Origin: Gemmatimonadota bacterium
GTDB lineage: Bacteria; Gemmatimonadota; Gemmatimonadetes; Longimicrobiales; Gaopeijiaceae
Direction of reading: 5' to 3'
NCBI GenBank assembly: GCA_028873845.1
Contig: JAPPNO010000131.1
Coordinates: 1 to 50,152, forward strand
DNA length: 50,152 nucleotides
In this document: positions 32,584 through 41,803 of the stretch, piece by piece
How positions within the stretch are numbered: position 1 is the stretch's first letter
Layout: every line of letters starts with the position of its first letter
Translations under genes and position numbers: made by a program
The notes under the pieces: generated by a model
Databases searched by the model: none
The model's input: only the letters and a program-made list of their open reading frames with translations
Told to the model about the DNA's origin: nothing

Positions 32584-35500
32584 GCGACGGCGACAAGGGG
32601 CGGACGGGCCCGGCCGGGACCACCCGAATGACCGACGCGGAGATCGTCGCGCGCATCGCCGAGGCGGTTCACGAGCCGTTTGCCGCCGCGTGGCGCCGTT
32701 ACGAGGAGCGGGACTGGGGCAGGATTCGCCGCACTCTGGAGCAGGTGCTCGCCGCCCACGAGCGGGCCCTGGCCGCATTTGCCGGGGCGGAGGAGGACGG
32801 GGACGGGACGGGCCCCGGGTCCGGCGGGGGTGCGCTCGCCGAGTACCGCCGCGATGTGTCGCGCAACGTGCTGAAACCCCTCCACCTCGTGCTTCGCCAC
32901 GGAAGTATCGCGGTGTCGCTGCACCGGTCCCTGGCCGCGGCCGGCCGCGAGGCGCGCGAGGCTCTGCGGGAACTGCCGGAGGCGGCCGAGTCGCCGGTGT
33001 CGCCGGACGCGCTCGCCACCGCCGCCGGGCTGGGGCCGGGGACGGACGTGAAACGGCTCTGGGCGCGCCTGCTGCGCCCCGTCGTGTGGAAGATCGAAAC
33101 CCGCGAGGTGCCGGTGCGGTCGCTTGCGCGCCGGCACCTCGATTGCGAAGTGCTCCCGCGCCAGCTTCGTTCGTTCCGGGCCGGCCAGCGCGGCCGCGCG
33201 GGGTGGCTGGGACGGGTGGAGCGGGCCTGGGCGGTGTGGACCAGGGCGGTGCTCCTGCCACCGAGGGGACGGGGCGGGGGGGAGGTGGAGGCGGAGGGGG
33301 AGGACGCAAGTGCGGGACTGGCCGCCGGCGAAGCGCTGCAAGGGGAACTGGAGGCGCTTCGGGACGGGTGGGGGGGGACAGGGGGGGACCTGGCGCGGTC
33401 GTCCGGGGTTCTCGCGGCAACGGTGGCCGTGGCGGGGACCTTCGTGGCTCCGGGACCGGCACCGGCGCCGCCCGCTCGGGACGATGAGGGACCGGCCGGC
33501 CGCTGGGACGAGTGGGCCAGGCAGTCGGCGGCGAGGCTGGAGCTGCACCGGGGTCTCCTGGCCATGCAGGCCGCGGCCCATGCCATCGGCGCCCGGCTGG
33601 CCGGTCACTGGCGGGAGACGAACCGGAGCGTCGATGCCGTCCTCGACCGGATTGGGGCGACTCTGGACGACGGCATGGCCCGCACGGAGACGTTGCCGGA
33701 GGACGACGACGGACTGCGCCGCGCCCTGGCGTCGCAGCGGGAGCGGACCGCCGCCGGGCTGAGCGGACCCACCGCCACTCTCAACGACCCCGCGCCTTTC
33801 CTGCGGGACGTTGCCAGGCACGCCGAGGAGGCAGTGGAAGACCTGGTTGTGATGTGTCGCCAGCTGCCGGAAGTCACCCTCCACGATCTGCCGGACTCCG
33901 ACGAAGTCATTCGGCGCCCGGCCGACGATGCCCGCCTGGTCCAGACCCGGGAACTCGCCGTGCAGGCCTTCGACACCCTGCGCATGGAGAGGATCCGGAC
34001 CGCCCCGTCCGCGATCGAGGAGGCGTGGAGTGGCGTCGGCAAGGCCGTCAGGGAGCTCGGGGTCGTCTCGGACTATGGGTACGAAGCCGCGCTCGCCGAG
34101 CTGGCTGACGGGGCAGCCGGCGACCCGGGCGCCGCCCGCGTGCTCGTCACCGACGGTCTCTCCCGCGCCGGCGACAGGCTCGAGTCCGCCAGGGCCGGGC
34201 TGCGGACCGGACAGGAGGCGGCGGCACACCGCGTTCGCGCCGAAATAGGGGAAGGCGCGGTGCGCCTGATCCGGCGGGTGACCGCGGACCGGCTGCGCGC
34301 CGGCTACCTCGACGCGCGCACCTACCTGGCGACCGAAGTCGCGCAGGACTGGAAGCAGTGGCGCGGACGTGCCGGGGAGAGTGCGCGCCGGACATGGGAC
34401 GCCATTCGGGCCCTGGCCGGTCGTTTCGGGCGCGTGCTGAGCGCGCTGGGCATCCGTCCCCAGCCGGGGCGGACCCTGGAGCGGACCGGGGACACGCTTG
34501 CCTCGGCGGCGGAGTTCGTGCGGACCCTCCCGGTCGTCTACCAGCGCCTCTTCGCCTTCGAGCCGCTGACCGACCCCCAGTTCCTGGCCGGGCGCGACGA
34601 CGAGTTGGCGGAGGTCGAGGCTTCATGGGAGCGCTGGAAGGCGGGCGGACCCGGCTGCCTGATCGTCATCGACCGGCCCGGAACGGGGGTCACCAGCTTC
34701 CTGAACGTCGTCTCGGCACGTCTGTCATACGAATCGCAGCAAAGCGTACGACGCATTCTGCATGACCGCTGCCGCGACGAGGCGGCCCTCGCGGCCCGGA
34801 TCGCGCCGTGGCTCGGGCTCGACGGCGCCGAAACCCTGGACGATCTGGCAACGAGGGTGACGGCTGGAACGGACGAATCGGTCCCCCGGCTGGTGATCCT
34901 GGAAGGCATCGAGCACCTTCACATGCGCGCGCCCCGGGGCGGAAGGCTCTTCCGGCGCTTCATGACCTTCGTCTCGCGCACCGAATCCAGCATCTTCTGG
35001 GTCCTCTCCATGACCGCGTCCGCATGGCAGCTGGTTCGCACGCGCGCGCCGGAAATGGCGGGCGAAACGAGACAACTGGCCCTGGAGCCCCTCACCCCCG
35101 ACGAACTGCGGCAGGCCATCACCTCCCGTCACCTGCGAAGCGGGCTGCCGCTGCAGTACGTCGAGCCACGGGCCGGAGCGGACGCCCTGCGCACCCGGGC
35201 GCGCCGCCTGCATGCGACGGACCGGCAACAGCAGCTGATCGAGAAGAACTACTTCGAACGCCTCCACCGGGCAGCGCTGGGGTCGATTCGCCTGGCGCTC
35301 TTCCACTGGCTGCGCTCCGCGGACTTCACGACGGTCGAAGGCAGCCTCCTCGTGCGCCCGCTGGAGCCGCTGAGCCCCCCGACCGATATGTTCGACCTGA
35401 CGCGGAGCTTCGCCCTCAAGGCCATCCTCGATCATGGGACGCTGAGCGCGGGCGAGTACTGCGAGGTCCTGCGGGCTTCGGCCGAGGAGTGCGCGCACAC

Positions 35501-35663
35501 GCTCGGGTCCCTCGAGGAGAATCACTTCATCGAGGCATCCCGGCCCCCGAACGCGGAACCGCGAGATCCCGCCGGCCCCGCCTGCGAGGTTCGCTACCGG
35601 CTACGGCCCCTGATGACGGGAGCGGTGATCGCGCACCTTCGATCCCGCAATATCCTGCACTGA
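32580..35663 (+). CDS. Large helical protein with a C-terminal STAND-like NTPase domain
   Basis: The 1027-residue protein is of unknown function. Residues 1-~640 are helical and rich in Ala, Arg and Glu, with one mildly hydrophobic segment near residue 285. Residues ~650-940 form an NTPase module: it opens with FAFEPLTDPQFLAGRDDELAE, a typical STAND entry motif. A P-loop LIVIDRPGTGVTSFLNVVS follows near residue 698, where the conserved Lys is Val704. A Walker B LVILEGIEHLHM follows at about 771-782 (Glu in place of the usual Asp). A sensor-like SIFWVLSMTASAWQL comes next. The last 110 residues look like a winged helix (LKAILDHGTLSAGEYCEVL). The gene overlaps the MscS gene by 4 bp; an ATG at codon 17 is an alternative start. 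No close family is recognised. Confidence 0.75.
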   Translation: MSDGDKGRTGPAGTTRMTDAEIVARIAEAVHEPFAAAWRRYEERDWGRIRRTLEQVLAAHERALAAFAGAEEDGDGTGPGSGGGALAEYRRDVSRNVLKPLHLVLRHGSIAVSLHRSLAAAGREAREALRELPEAAESPVSPDALATAAGLGPGTDVKRLWARLLRPVVWKIETREVPVRSLARRHLDCEVLPRQLRSFRAGQRGRAGWLGRVERAWAVWTRAVLLPPRGRGGGEVEAEGEDASAGLAAGEALQGELEALRDGWGGTGGDLARSSGVLAATVAVAGTFVAPGPAPAPPARDDEGPAGRWDEWARQSAARLELHRGLLAMQAAAHAIGARLAGHWRETNRSVDAVLDRIGATLDDGMARTETLPEDDDGLRRALASQRERTAAGLSGPTATLNDPAPFLRDVARHAEEAVEDLVVMCRQLPEVTLHDLPDSDEVIRRPADDARLVQTRELAVQAFDTLRMERIRTAPSAIEEAWSGVGKAVRELGVVSDYGYEAALAELADGAAGDPGAARVLVTDGLSRAGDRLESARAGLRTGQEAAAHRVRAEIGEGAVRLIRRVTADRLRAGYLDARTYLATEVAQDWKQWRGRAGESARRTWDAIRALAGRFGRVLSALGIRPQPGRTLERTGDTLASAAEFVRTLPVVYQRLFAFEPLTDPQFLAGRDDELAEVEASWERWKAGGPGCLIVIDRPGTGVTSFLNVVSARLSYESQQSVRRILHDRCRDEAALAARIAPWLGLDGAETLDDLATRVTAGTDESVPRLVILEGIEHLHMRAPRGGRLFRRFMTFVSRTESSIFWVLSMTASAWQLVRTRAPEMAGETRQLALEPLTPDELRQAITSRHLRSGLPLQYVEPRAGADALRTRARRLHATDRQQQLIEKNYFERLHRAALGSIRLALFHWLRSADFTTVEGSLLVRPLEPLSPPTDMFDLTRSFALKAILDHGTLSAGEYCEVLRASAEECAHTLGSLEENHFIEASRPPNAEPRDPAGPACEVRYRLRPLMTGAVIAHLRSRNILH

Positions 35664-35684
35664 CCCCCGCGGCCGGACGGGGTC
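35662..35684. terminator. Hairpin between two convergent genes, possible terminator
   Basis: GACCCC (35662-35667) and GGGGTC (35679-35684) are arms of a 6-bp stem between the NTPase gene end and the cold-shock gene end. There is no T-tract on either side, so it would be a weak or factor-assisted terminator. Confidence 0.3.
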
Positions 35685-35716
35685 GTCAAGCCGCCCCGGC
35701 CATGGCCCGCGACCGG

Positions 35717-35917
35717 TCAGCCGCGGGTCACATTCGCCGCCTGCAGGCCGCGCTCCGTCTCCCGGAGCTCGAACTCCACCTCTTCCCCCTCCGCAAGGGT
35801 GCGAAACCCATCACCCTGAATTGAACTGAAGTGTACGAACACATCGTCACCCGTCGAGCGGGAGATGAATCCGTAACCCTTGGCGTCGTTGAACCACTTG
35901 ACCGTTCCTTTGGCCAT
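35717..35917 (-). CDS. Cold-shock protein (CspA family)
   Basis: The 66-residue cold-shock domain binds single-stranded RNA or DNA. Both RNA-binding motifs are intact: KGYGFIS (RNP1) and VFVHFSSI (RNP2), preceded by [12 protein letters not shown]. The C-terminal half ([20 protein letters not shown]) is standard. Length and composition agree with CspA-type chaperones. GGAGG lies 8 bp before the ATG. It is monocistronic; it converges on the NTPase gene. Its upstream region holds a perfect 10-bp palindrome, CCCGATCGGG, of unknown meaning. Confidence 0.97.
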   Translation of the reverse strand: MAKGTVKWFNDAKGYGFISRSTGDDVFVHFSSIQGDGFRTLAEGEEVEFELRETERGLQAANVTRG

Positions 35918-36022
35918 TCAGCCATCCTCCGGAAACTGAATTGATACTGCGGTGGACGACCCGATCGGGCCGTGCCAAACTGACGGCTCCATGATGGGGG
36001 GAAGTGCAGGAGGCGTCAAGCG

Positions 36023-37642
36023 TCACCCCGTGAACTCCAGCCGCTCGACGCGCCCACGGATCTGTCGCACAACGATCCGCGGCACCAGCACGGCCGCGCC
36101 CACCAGCACGAAGATCGCCGCCGCGGTCCATGTCGCCTGCCCGTACACCCACAGGAGGAGCGGCAGGAGGGCAAGGGCGAGAATGGCAAGGAGCACGGCC
36201 CCCATGAAAGCGCCGATCCGGGCGCCCTTGCGAACCGGTTCCGAGAAGGGCAGGCGGGGCGCCACGAGCAGCAGCATCTGCAATGCCAGGTGGGCGAGGA
36301 GCCCCAGCACGGCGGCGTGGATCACCGCGTGCCAGAAGTTGCCGAAGCTCCACAGGAAGACACCTGCCAACATGGCCAGGTAGGGAAGCAGGAAGAAGAT
36401 CGCCACGCTGTTCCCCACGTTGCCGATCAGCCTGGCGCGGTCCACCGGCGTCGAGAAGAAGATCCACGCGGCCCTGTAGGATTCGCTCCTGAAGAGGTTC
36501 TCCATGAGGATCAACGGCATTCCCAGCACCGCGAAGTGGATCAGCCCCAGGCCACGGGCTTCGTAGCCCAGGTGGAGGAAGGGATCGGGAAGGCCTCCGT
36601 CGTCCAGGGACATGAAGACGTAGAGGAGCGTGATCGGCAGCATGCTGAGCACGGCCAGGCGGAAGTTCATGTCATTGCGGAACTGCCCGCGGACGAGCGT
36701 GGAGACGACGCGCAGCTCGGACGAGAACCAGCGTGTCACCAGGACACTCCGTCCGGTTCGGCTCCGCTCCGGCCGGCTGTCGGCCAGCATCACGCCGAGC
36801 CGCTCGGCGTACGACAGCGAGAGCCTGTGACCCACGAAGTCGAAGAGCGCCACAATGCTCCCGAAGCCCACAATCACGGCCAGAACACCGGTGACGCTCC
36901 ACCTTCCCCCGGCAAGGGGAAGGACGCTGGCGAACCAGGTTGAGGGGAGCGCCAGCATCGCCGCCGGGGGTTCGCCCAAGTTCATCACCAAGCCCTCCAG
37001 CGTGTCGTCGAGCATGATCGGCAGGAAGATGGCCATCGTCATGACCAGCTGCAGGTAGCCGAGCACGCGGCGCAGACGGGCCGGGCTGACGACGCGCAGG
37101 ACCAGGGCGTACACGAACACCATGGCCAGCGAGGTCCAGACCACCGTTCCCGCCAGCGCCACGAGCCATCCCAGCGCGACCGGCAGGCCGAACTTCCACA
37201 GAAACACGATCGTCGCGAAGCCGCCCATCAGCGTCCCGATGATGCCGGTGTACAGGAGGATGCTGGTCAGCTTGACGAGAAAGTAGGTGCGCGACGAGAC
37301 CGGCTGGTGTGCCAGGATCTCATAGTCGTTCGGCGAGATCACCACGGACTGGAAGTCGATGAGGATCGCCATCGCGACCATGAGCGAGACCATGAGGAGC
37401 ACGATCGACGCGGACAGGTAGCCCCCCGGGACGGCGGCCGCCACCAGCGCCAGGAACATGCCGTAGACCGCATACATGAGCAGGATGGGCCAGGGGACCT
37501 TCGCGCGCGACTTCTCGGGCGACCCCGCCAACTGCATCGCCGACGAGGAACGCAGGTCCGTCTTGAGCATCACCCGGCTGAGCACGCGCCACTGCGCGTA
37601 GTCCGCGCCCAGCGCCTCGACCGCCCACCGCACCGGCTTCAC
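36023..37642 (-). CDS. ABC-2-type exporter permease, large
   Basis: The 539-residue protein has about 12 hydrophobic segments, for example PILLMYAVYGMFLALVAAAV, GILIVLLMVSL-like stretches near 35% of its length and WTSLAMVFVYALVLRVV. No catalytic motifs are seen. It is probably the membrane half of an exporter with the ATPase encoded upstream, whose stop it overlaps by 4 bp (GTGA; GTG start at 37640-37642). The substrate is unknown. The family resembles large ABC-2 permeases in which two homologous halves are fused: the first half holds SVVISPNDYEILAHQPVSS and a similar RSESYRAAWIFFSTPVDRAR appears in the second half. Confidence 0.8.
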   Translation of the reverse strand: MKPVRWAVEALGADYAQWRVLSRVMLKTDLRSSSAMQLAGSPEKSRAKVPWPILLMYAVYGMFLALVAAAVPGGYLSASIVLLMVSLMVAMAILIDFQSVVISPNDYEILAHQPVSSRTYFLVKLTSILLYTGIIGTLMGGFATIVFLWKFGLPVALGWLVALAGTVVWTSLAMVFVYALVLRVVSPARLRRVLGYLQLVMTMAIFLPIMLDDTLEGLVMNLGEPPAAMLALPSTWFASVLPLAGGRWSVTGVLAVIVGFGSIVALFDFVGHRLSLSYAERLGVMLADSRPERSRTGRSVLVTRWFSSELRVVSTLVRGQFRNDMNFRLAVLSMLPITLLYVFMSLDDGGLPDPFLHLGYEARGLGLIHFAVLGMPLILMENLFRSESYRAAWIFFSTPVDRARLIGNVGNSVAIFFLLPYLAMLAGVFLWSFGNFWHAVIHAAVLGLLAHLALQMLLLVAPRLPFSEPVRKGARIGAFMGAVLLAILALALLPLLLWVYGQATWTAAAIFVLVGAAVLVPRIVVRQIRGRVERLEFTG

Positions 37643-38448
37643 GCCCGGCGGTCCGTCCGCTGTCCGCCCTCGTCCGCGCGTTCGGGGGCACCCAGCGCCG
37701 ACAGTAGCCCGCGCGTGACCTCGGCCGTGTCACGAACGCCTGTCAACTGCGCGAACGCCTGTTCCAGCGATTCGGTGCCGGTCTCGGCCGCGATGTCCCC
37801 GGCGGTCCCTTCGGTGACCTTGCGCCCCTGGTCGATGATCACGATCCGGGTGCAGATGCGCTCCACCACCTCGAGGATGTGGGAGCAGAAGAGGATCGTG
37901 CGTCCCTGCGAGGCCAGCTCGCGCAGCAGTTCCTTGACCACCAGCGCGGCGTTGGCGTCGATCCCGTTCAGGGGTTCGTCGAGGAAGAGGACCTCGGGAT
38001 TGCCGATCAGGGCCGCGCTGATCAGCACCTTCTGCTTCATCCCCTTCGAGTGCGCCGACAACGGCTTGTCGAGCGCGTCGAGCATGTCGAAGAGGCCCAG
38101 CAGTTCGCTGACCTTCCTCTCGGCGTACCCACCCTCGATGCCGCGCAGGTTCGCCACCATGGTCAGGTATTCGCGGGCGGTCAGGGCTTCGTACAGCGCT
38201 CCCGCCTCGGGCACGTACCCGAGACGCCGCTTCACCTCCATGGGATCGTGCTCGACGTCGAAGCCTGCAACCCACGCTGAACCGCGCGTGGGTTTGATCA
38301 TGCACGTCAGGATCTTGACCGTGGTGCTCTTGCCGGCGCCGTTCGGTCCCAGGAAGCCCAGAATCTCGCCCGGTTCCACATGCAGGTCGAGGTTCTCGAC
38401 GGCGGCCTTGTCGCCGAAGTGGCGGGTGAGGGACTGGGTGTCGATCAT
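37639..38448 (-). CDS. ABC transporter ATP-binding protein
   Basis: The 269-residue ATPase has Walker A GFLGPNGAGKST, Q-loop-adjacent LGYVPEAGALYEALTAREYL, signature HSKGMKQKVLIS (an MKQ-type ABC signature), Walker B EVLFLDEPLNGID, and an H-loop CSHILEVVERIC. The signature and short length fit exporters of the DrrA/NatA type. The ATG at 38446-38448 overlaps the stop of the lytic transglycosylase gene by 4 bp (ATGA), and its own stop overlaps the permease start (GTGA). All three genes therefore are translated from one mRNA. The substrate is unknown. Confidence 0.95.
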   Translation of the reverse strand: MIDTQSLTRHFGDKAAVENLDLHVEPGEILGFLGPNGAGKSTTVKILTCMIKPTRGSAWVAGFDVEHDPMEVKRRLGYVPEAGALYEALTAREYLTMVANLRGIEGGYAERKVSELLGLFDMLDALDKPLSAHSKGMKQKVLISAALIGNPEVLFLDEPLNGIDANAALVVKELLRELASQGRTILFCSHILEVVERICTRIVIIDQGRKVTEGTAGDIAAETGTESLEQAFAQLTGVRDTAEVTRGLLSALGAPERADEGGQRTDRRA

Positions 38449-40877
38449 TCGCCGCCTCCGTAGAGCCACCGGTACAGCGCCCAATTCCGGGTCACGCTCT
38501 TGACGTACCCTCGCGTCTCCGCGAAGGGGATGCGCTCGGTGAAGCGGTGGGGGTCCTCGGCTTCCGGAAGGCGGCGCCAGCGGTTGGCCCTGGTCGGACC
38601 CGCGTTGTACGCCGACAGGACCAGGGGTATGACCCCGTCGTAGCGGCGGAAGAGTTCCGAGAGGAAGTGCGTGCCCAGATGGACGTTGAGTTCCGGAGTC
38701 TCCAGCATCTCGGTGCGGAAGCCCCTGGGCCCGATCGCGCCCGCGACCTGTCTCCCCGTGGCCGGCATGACCTGGGTGAGGCCGATCGCCCCGGCCGGCG
38801 ACACGATGTCCGGCACGAAGGTGCTCTCCTGGCGGATCAGACCGGCCAGCAGGAAGGGGTCGAGCCCCAGCTCGCGGGCACGCGAGGTCACGAGTTCCCG
38901 GAAGGGGAAGGGGTAGACGACGCGCACCAGGGTGAGGTCCCAGGGGCGGCCGCCCCGGCGGAGCTCCAGCCCGAGCCGGATCGCGTCCAGGGTGCGCCCG
39001 GCTTCGTTGAGGGCGACGGCCAGTCGCAGGAGAAGCTCATCGGAGCCCGCGGCCGCGTCCTTCATCGCGGCGACGTGCGCGTCCGCTGCTTCCTCCAGGC
39101 CGGCTTCCTCGAAGAGGGCGAGTGTCTCCAGGTCGCGCGACAGCCACTCCGGATCGGGCAGCGGCGGGCCTGCGGGCAGGTCGGGTGCGAAGGCGGCCCC
39201 TTCGGTCCGGGCGGACAGAAAGGCGTAGTAAGACAAGGGACTTACCCGCTGGATCCGGGTCCGCAGCCTGCGCGCCTCGGCGGTGTCTCCCAGCGCCGCG
39301 GCCGCCTGCGCCCCCCAGTAGCTGGCCTCCTCCCAGCGCCTGCCGCCGGGAAACTCCTCCAGGTAGCCCTGGAAGACCCCCAGAGCGGCGCCCAGCTCCC
39401 CCCGCCGCAGGTGGAGCTGCCCCCACCTCATGCGCGCGAGCCCCGCGCGGTTCGCCGACGCCGACATGGAGACGACCTGCCTGTAGTGGTCGATGGCCTG
39501 GTCGACGCGGCCGGCGTCGTGGTGATCGTCGCCCCGGAAGAAGATCACGTCCAGCGCCTCCGCACTCGACGGGAAGCGCTCCACGAGCCTGTCCTGCAAG
39601 GTGCGCGCGTCGCCGTGCCGGCCCTGGCGGGTGCGAATGGCAGCCCACGCCCGGAGCGCGGCGGCGGCAACGGCGGGGTCTCCGGACGCGGCCAGCTCGC
39701 GGTACACGCGAACCGCGCCGTCGCGGTCACCGCTGCCGTTGTAGGCCCGGGCCAGTGCGGCGCGGTCGCGCTCTGTCAAGGCCCCTCCCCGCCGCTCCAC
39801 CAGCCTCCATGCGCGCACCGCGGTGCCGAATTCGCCTCCGTTGCCCAGCGCCCCGGCCACCGTACGGAGCACCTCCGGCCCGGAGTTCGAGGCCACCCTC
39901 CAATGGGCCATGGCCGCTTCCAGGGCCGCCGCCCCCCGCGTGGTGCGGCGCAGCAGCCCCTCCATCGCGGCAACCGCCCCCGCCGAGTCCCCTCCCGCCA
40001 GCCTGTAGCGCCACTCGAGCGCCAGCGTTTCCGTGCGGGACGCACCGCTCTCCCTTCCCCGCGCCAGTACGTCCATCAGCGCCTCCAGGGCCCGCGCCGT
40101 ATCCCCCGCCTGGGCCCACGCGTCCGTCTCGAGCCGCCACCCCCGCCTGCTCACCGCGGGCTCGGCGACCGACGCGAGCAACTGCCGCACCGCGGCCCCC
40201 CCGCCGCTGCGGGCCAGCCTCCCCGCCACGGCGAGCGCCGTCCAGTCCCCCAACCGCGACGACAGCCCGCGCAGCGCTTCCACCGCCTCCACGGACTCGC
40301 CCGCCGCCTCCGTCTCCGCCAGCCCCCGTGCAATGCGCGACCGGGCGGCCACTCCTTCCGGAGCATCGGCGGGCACCACCGCGACGAAGCGGGTCAGTGC
40401 CCGGACGGCCCCCGCATGGTCCCCCGTTCGCGCGCGCGACGTTCCCAGCAGGTACCAGAAGCGCGGGGGCGCACCCTCGGTATCGCTCCCGTCCCCGACC
40501 AGCGCGGCGACCGCCCCCTCCCAGTTCCTCCACCCGGCTTCGGCCTCCGCCAGCACCATCCGGTCCTCGACCGCGGCCGAGGCGAGCGGGGCCAGGTGGA
40601 CGTGCAGGGCCCGGCTGGCCTTCCAGTACCTCCCGTCGGCAAGGTCACGCCGTATCGAATCGGGAATCGTGGACGCGCCATCGGAAGCCCGGCCAACCTG
40701 TGCCGCCACACCTCCGCCGGGCACCGGGCTCACCCCCGCAACCACCAGAAAAGCCAGCCCGGCTAAACCTCTGAACGCACCGGCAGCCCGCGGCGGATCA
40801 CTCCGTTGTGGAGCGCCGGCGCGGGCTGCCCGATGGGGGCGGCGAGGCCCTCTGCCCGATATGCGCGGGCGGGGCAT
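38445..40877 (-). CDS. Slt-type lytic transglycosylase with TPR-like repeats
   Basis: The 810-residue protein has a signal-like hydrophobic stretch (GLAGLAFLVVAGVSPVPGGG). It then has about 550 residues of helical TPR-like repeats (for example AIDHYRQVVSMSASANRAGLAR), and a C-terminal SLT domain: LLAGLIRQESTFVPDIVSPAG with the catalytic Glu, GAIGLTQVMPATG, LNVHLGTHFLSELFRRYDG and LSAYNAGPTRANRWR. It cleaves the beta-1,4 bond of peptidoglycan to form anhydromuropeptides, like Slt70. The ATG at 40875-40877 was chosen; two GTG codons directly precede it. The stop overlaps the ABC ATPase start by 4 bp, and a MotA/TolQ-type gene precedes it by 25 bp. Confidence 0.9.
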   Translation of the reverse strand: MPRPRISGRGPRRPHRAARAGAPQRSDPPRAAGAFRGLAGLAFLVVAGVSPVPGGGVAAQVGRASDGASTIPDSIRRDLADGRYWKASRALHVHLAPLASAAVEDRMVLAEAEAGWRNWEGAVAALVGDGSDTEGAPPRFWYLLGTSRARTGDHAGAVRALTRFVAVVPADAPEGVAARSRIARGLAETEAAGESVEAVEALRGLSSRLGDWTALAVAGRLARSGGGAAVRQLLASVAEPAVSRRGWRLETDAWAQAGDTARALEALMDVLARGRESGASRTETLALEWRYRLAGGDSAGAVAAMEGLLRRTTRGAAALEAAMAHWRVASNSGPEVLRTVAGALGNGGEFGTAVRAWRLVERRGGALTERDRAALARAYNGSGDRDGAVRVYRELAASGDPAVAAAALRAWAAIRTRQGRHGDARTLQDRLVERFPSSAEALDVIFFRGDDHHDAGRVDQAIDHYRQVVSMSASANRAGLARMRWGQLHLRRGELGAALGVFQGYLEEFPGGRRWEEASYWGAQAAAALGDTAEARRLRTRIQRVSPLSYYAFLSARTEGAAFAPDLPAGPPLPDPEWLSRDLETLALFEEAGLEEAADAHVAAMKDAAAGSDELLLRLAVALNEAGRTLDAIRLGLELRRGGRPWDLTLVRVVYPFPFRELVTSRARELGLDPFLLAGLIRQESTFVPDIVSPAGAIGLTQVMPATGRQVAGAIGPRGFRTEMLETPELNVHLGTHFLSELFRRYDGVIPLVLSAYNAGPTRANRWRRLPEAEDPHRFTERIPFAETRGYVKSVTRNWALYRWLYGGGE

Positions 40878-40902
40878 CACCACCGTCTGGCTTTGTGGAC
40901 GC

Positions 40903-41610
40903 TCAGTCCCCGGCTTCCTGCCCCGCCCGCATGACGAACAGCGCGTCGATCATCTTCTGCGCGGACTCCTCCATGTCGATGACCAGGTGGTCGATCCTGG
41001 ACACGAAGTAGTTGTGGACGATGCTGATCGGAATCGCGATGGCCAGTCCCGCCGCCGTCGTGTAGAGCGCCACCTTGATGCCGCGGGCCACCGTCTGCGC
41101 GTCCACCTCGCCCGCGAACTCGATCGCCTGGAAGGCCTCGATCATGCCCATCACCGTGCCGAGGAAGCCCATGAGCGGCGCGATGTTGGTGAGCGTCGCG
41201 AGCACCACGAGGCCTCTCTCCAGCTTGGAGAGCTCGATCAGCCCCTGGTTCTCGATCGCCTTCATGACCCGCTCGGTTCCCTCGTCGCGGCGCTCCAGAC
41301 CCGCGTACAGGATGTTGGCGGCGGGCGAGTTGGATTCGCGGGTGAGCTCGAGCGCCTCCTTGATCTGCTGCTGGGCGAGCAACTCGTCCACCTCGCGCAG
41401 GATCTTCCTGGTCGCACCGGCCTTCATCAGGATGTCGAAGAACTTCCAGATGATCACCGCGACACCGACCACGATGCAGGTGACGAGCGGATACCGCATG
41501 ATTCCGGAGCCGGCCCAGGCCTCGGCCAGCTGTTCGGTGTAGGTGCGCTCCGGAGCGTCCACTCCCGGAAGCTGAGGCAGTATGCTGTGGATGTTCATCA
41601 TGCTGGCCAA
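40903..41610 (-). CDS. MotA/TolQ/ExbB proton-channel family protein
   Basis: The 235-residue protein of the MotA/TolQ/ExbB family starts with MASMMNIHSILPQLP. A TM helix (GIMRYPLVTCIVVGVAVIIW) is followed by a cytoplasmic helical domain, then two TM helices: VVLATLTNIAPLMGFLGTVMGMIEAFQAI (the core APLMGFLGTVMGM motif) and VALYTTAAGLAIAIPISIVHNYF. These proteins form pentameric proton-driven stators with ExbD, TolR or MotB partners, but no partner gene is seen here. The start is a TTG (41608-41610) with GGAGG 5 bp before; an ATG pair three codons later is the alternative. It is the first gene of the operon with the lytic transglycosylase and the exporter. Confidence 0.9.
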   Translation of the reverse strand: MASMMNIHSILPQLPGVDAPERTYTEQLAEAWAGSGIMRYPLVTCIVVGVAVIIWKFFDILMKAGATRKILREVDELLAQQQIKEALELTRESNSPAANILYAGLERRDEGTERVMKAIENQGLIELSKLERGLVVLATLTNIAPLMGFLGTVMGMIEAFQAIEFAGEVDAQTVARGIKVALYTTAAGLAIAIPISIVHNYFVSRIDHLVIDMEESAQKMIDALFVMRAGQEAGD

Positions 41611-41706
41611 CCGTTCCTCCCGCTTTCAAGCCGTGTGAGTGTTCGTCACGCCCCCTGGCGCGACCATGGAGTCTGGGACCCTCGGGTCCGTTTTGCAAGG
41701 CTTGCC

Positions 41707-41735
41707 ATTATGTGCCCGGCAAGCGGGGCTGTCAA
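41707..41735 (-). promoter_or_regulatory. Near-consensus promoter of the MotA/Slt/ABC operon
   Basis: On the minus strand a perfect TTGACA (41730-41735) and CATAAT (41707-41712) are exactly 17 bp apart. The first gene of the operon starts about 97 bp downstream. The remaining part of this 193-bp gap shows nothing else. Confidence 0.75.
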
Positions 41736-41803
41736 ATCGTTGGGACGAAACGGCGAAAGACCGAATCCGGCAAGGGGCGGATTCCGTTCCGGGTCATGGC
41801 GCG

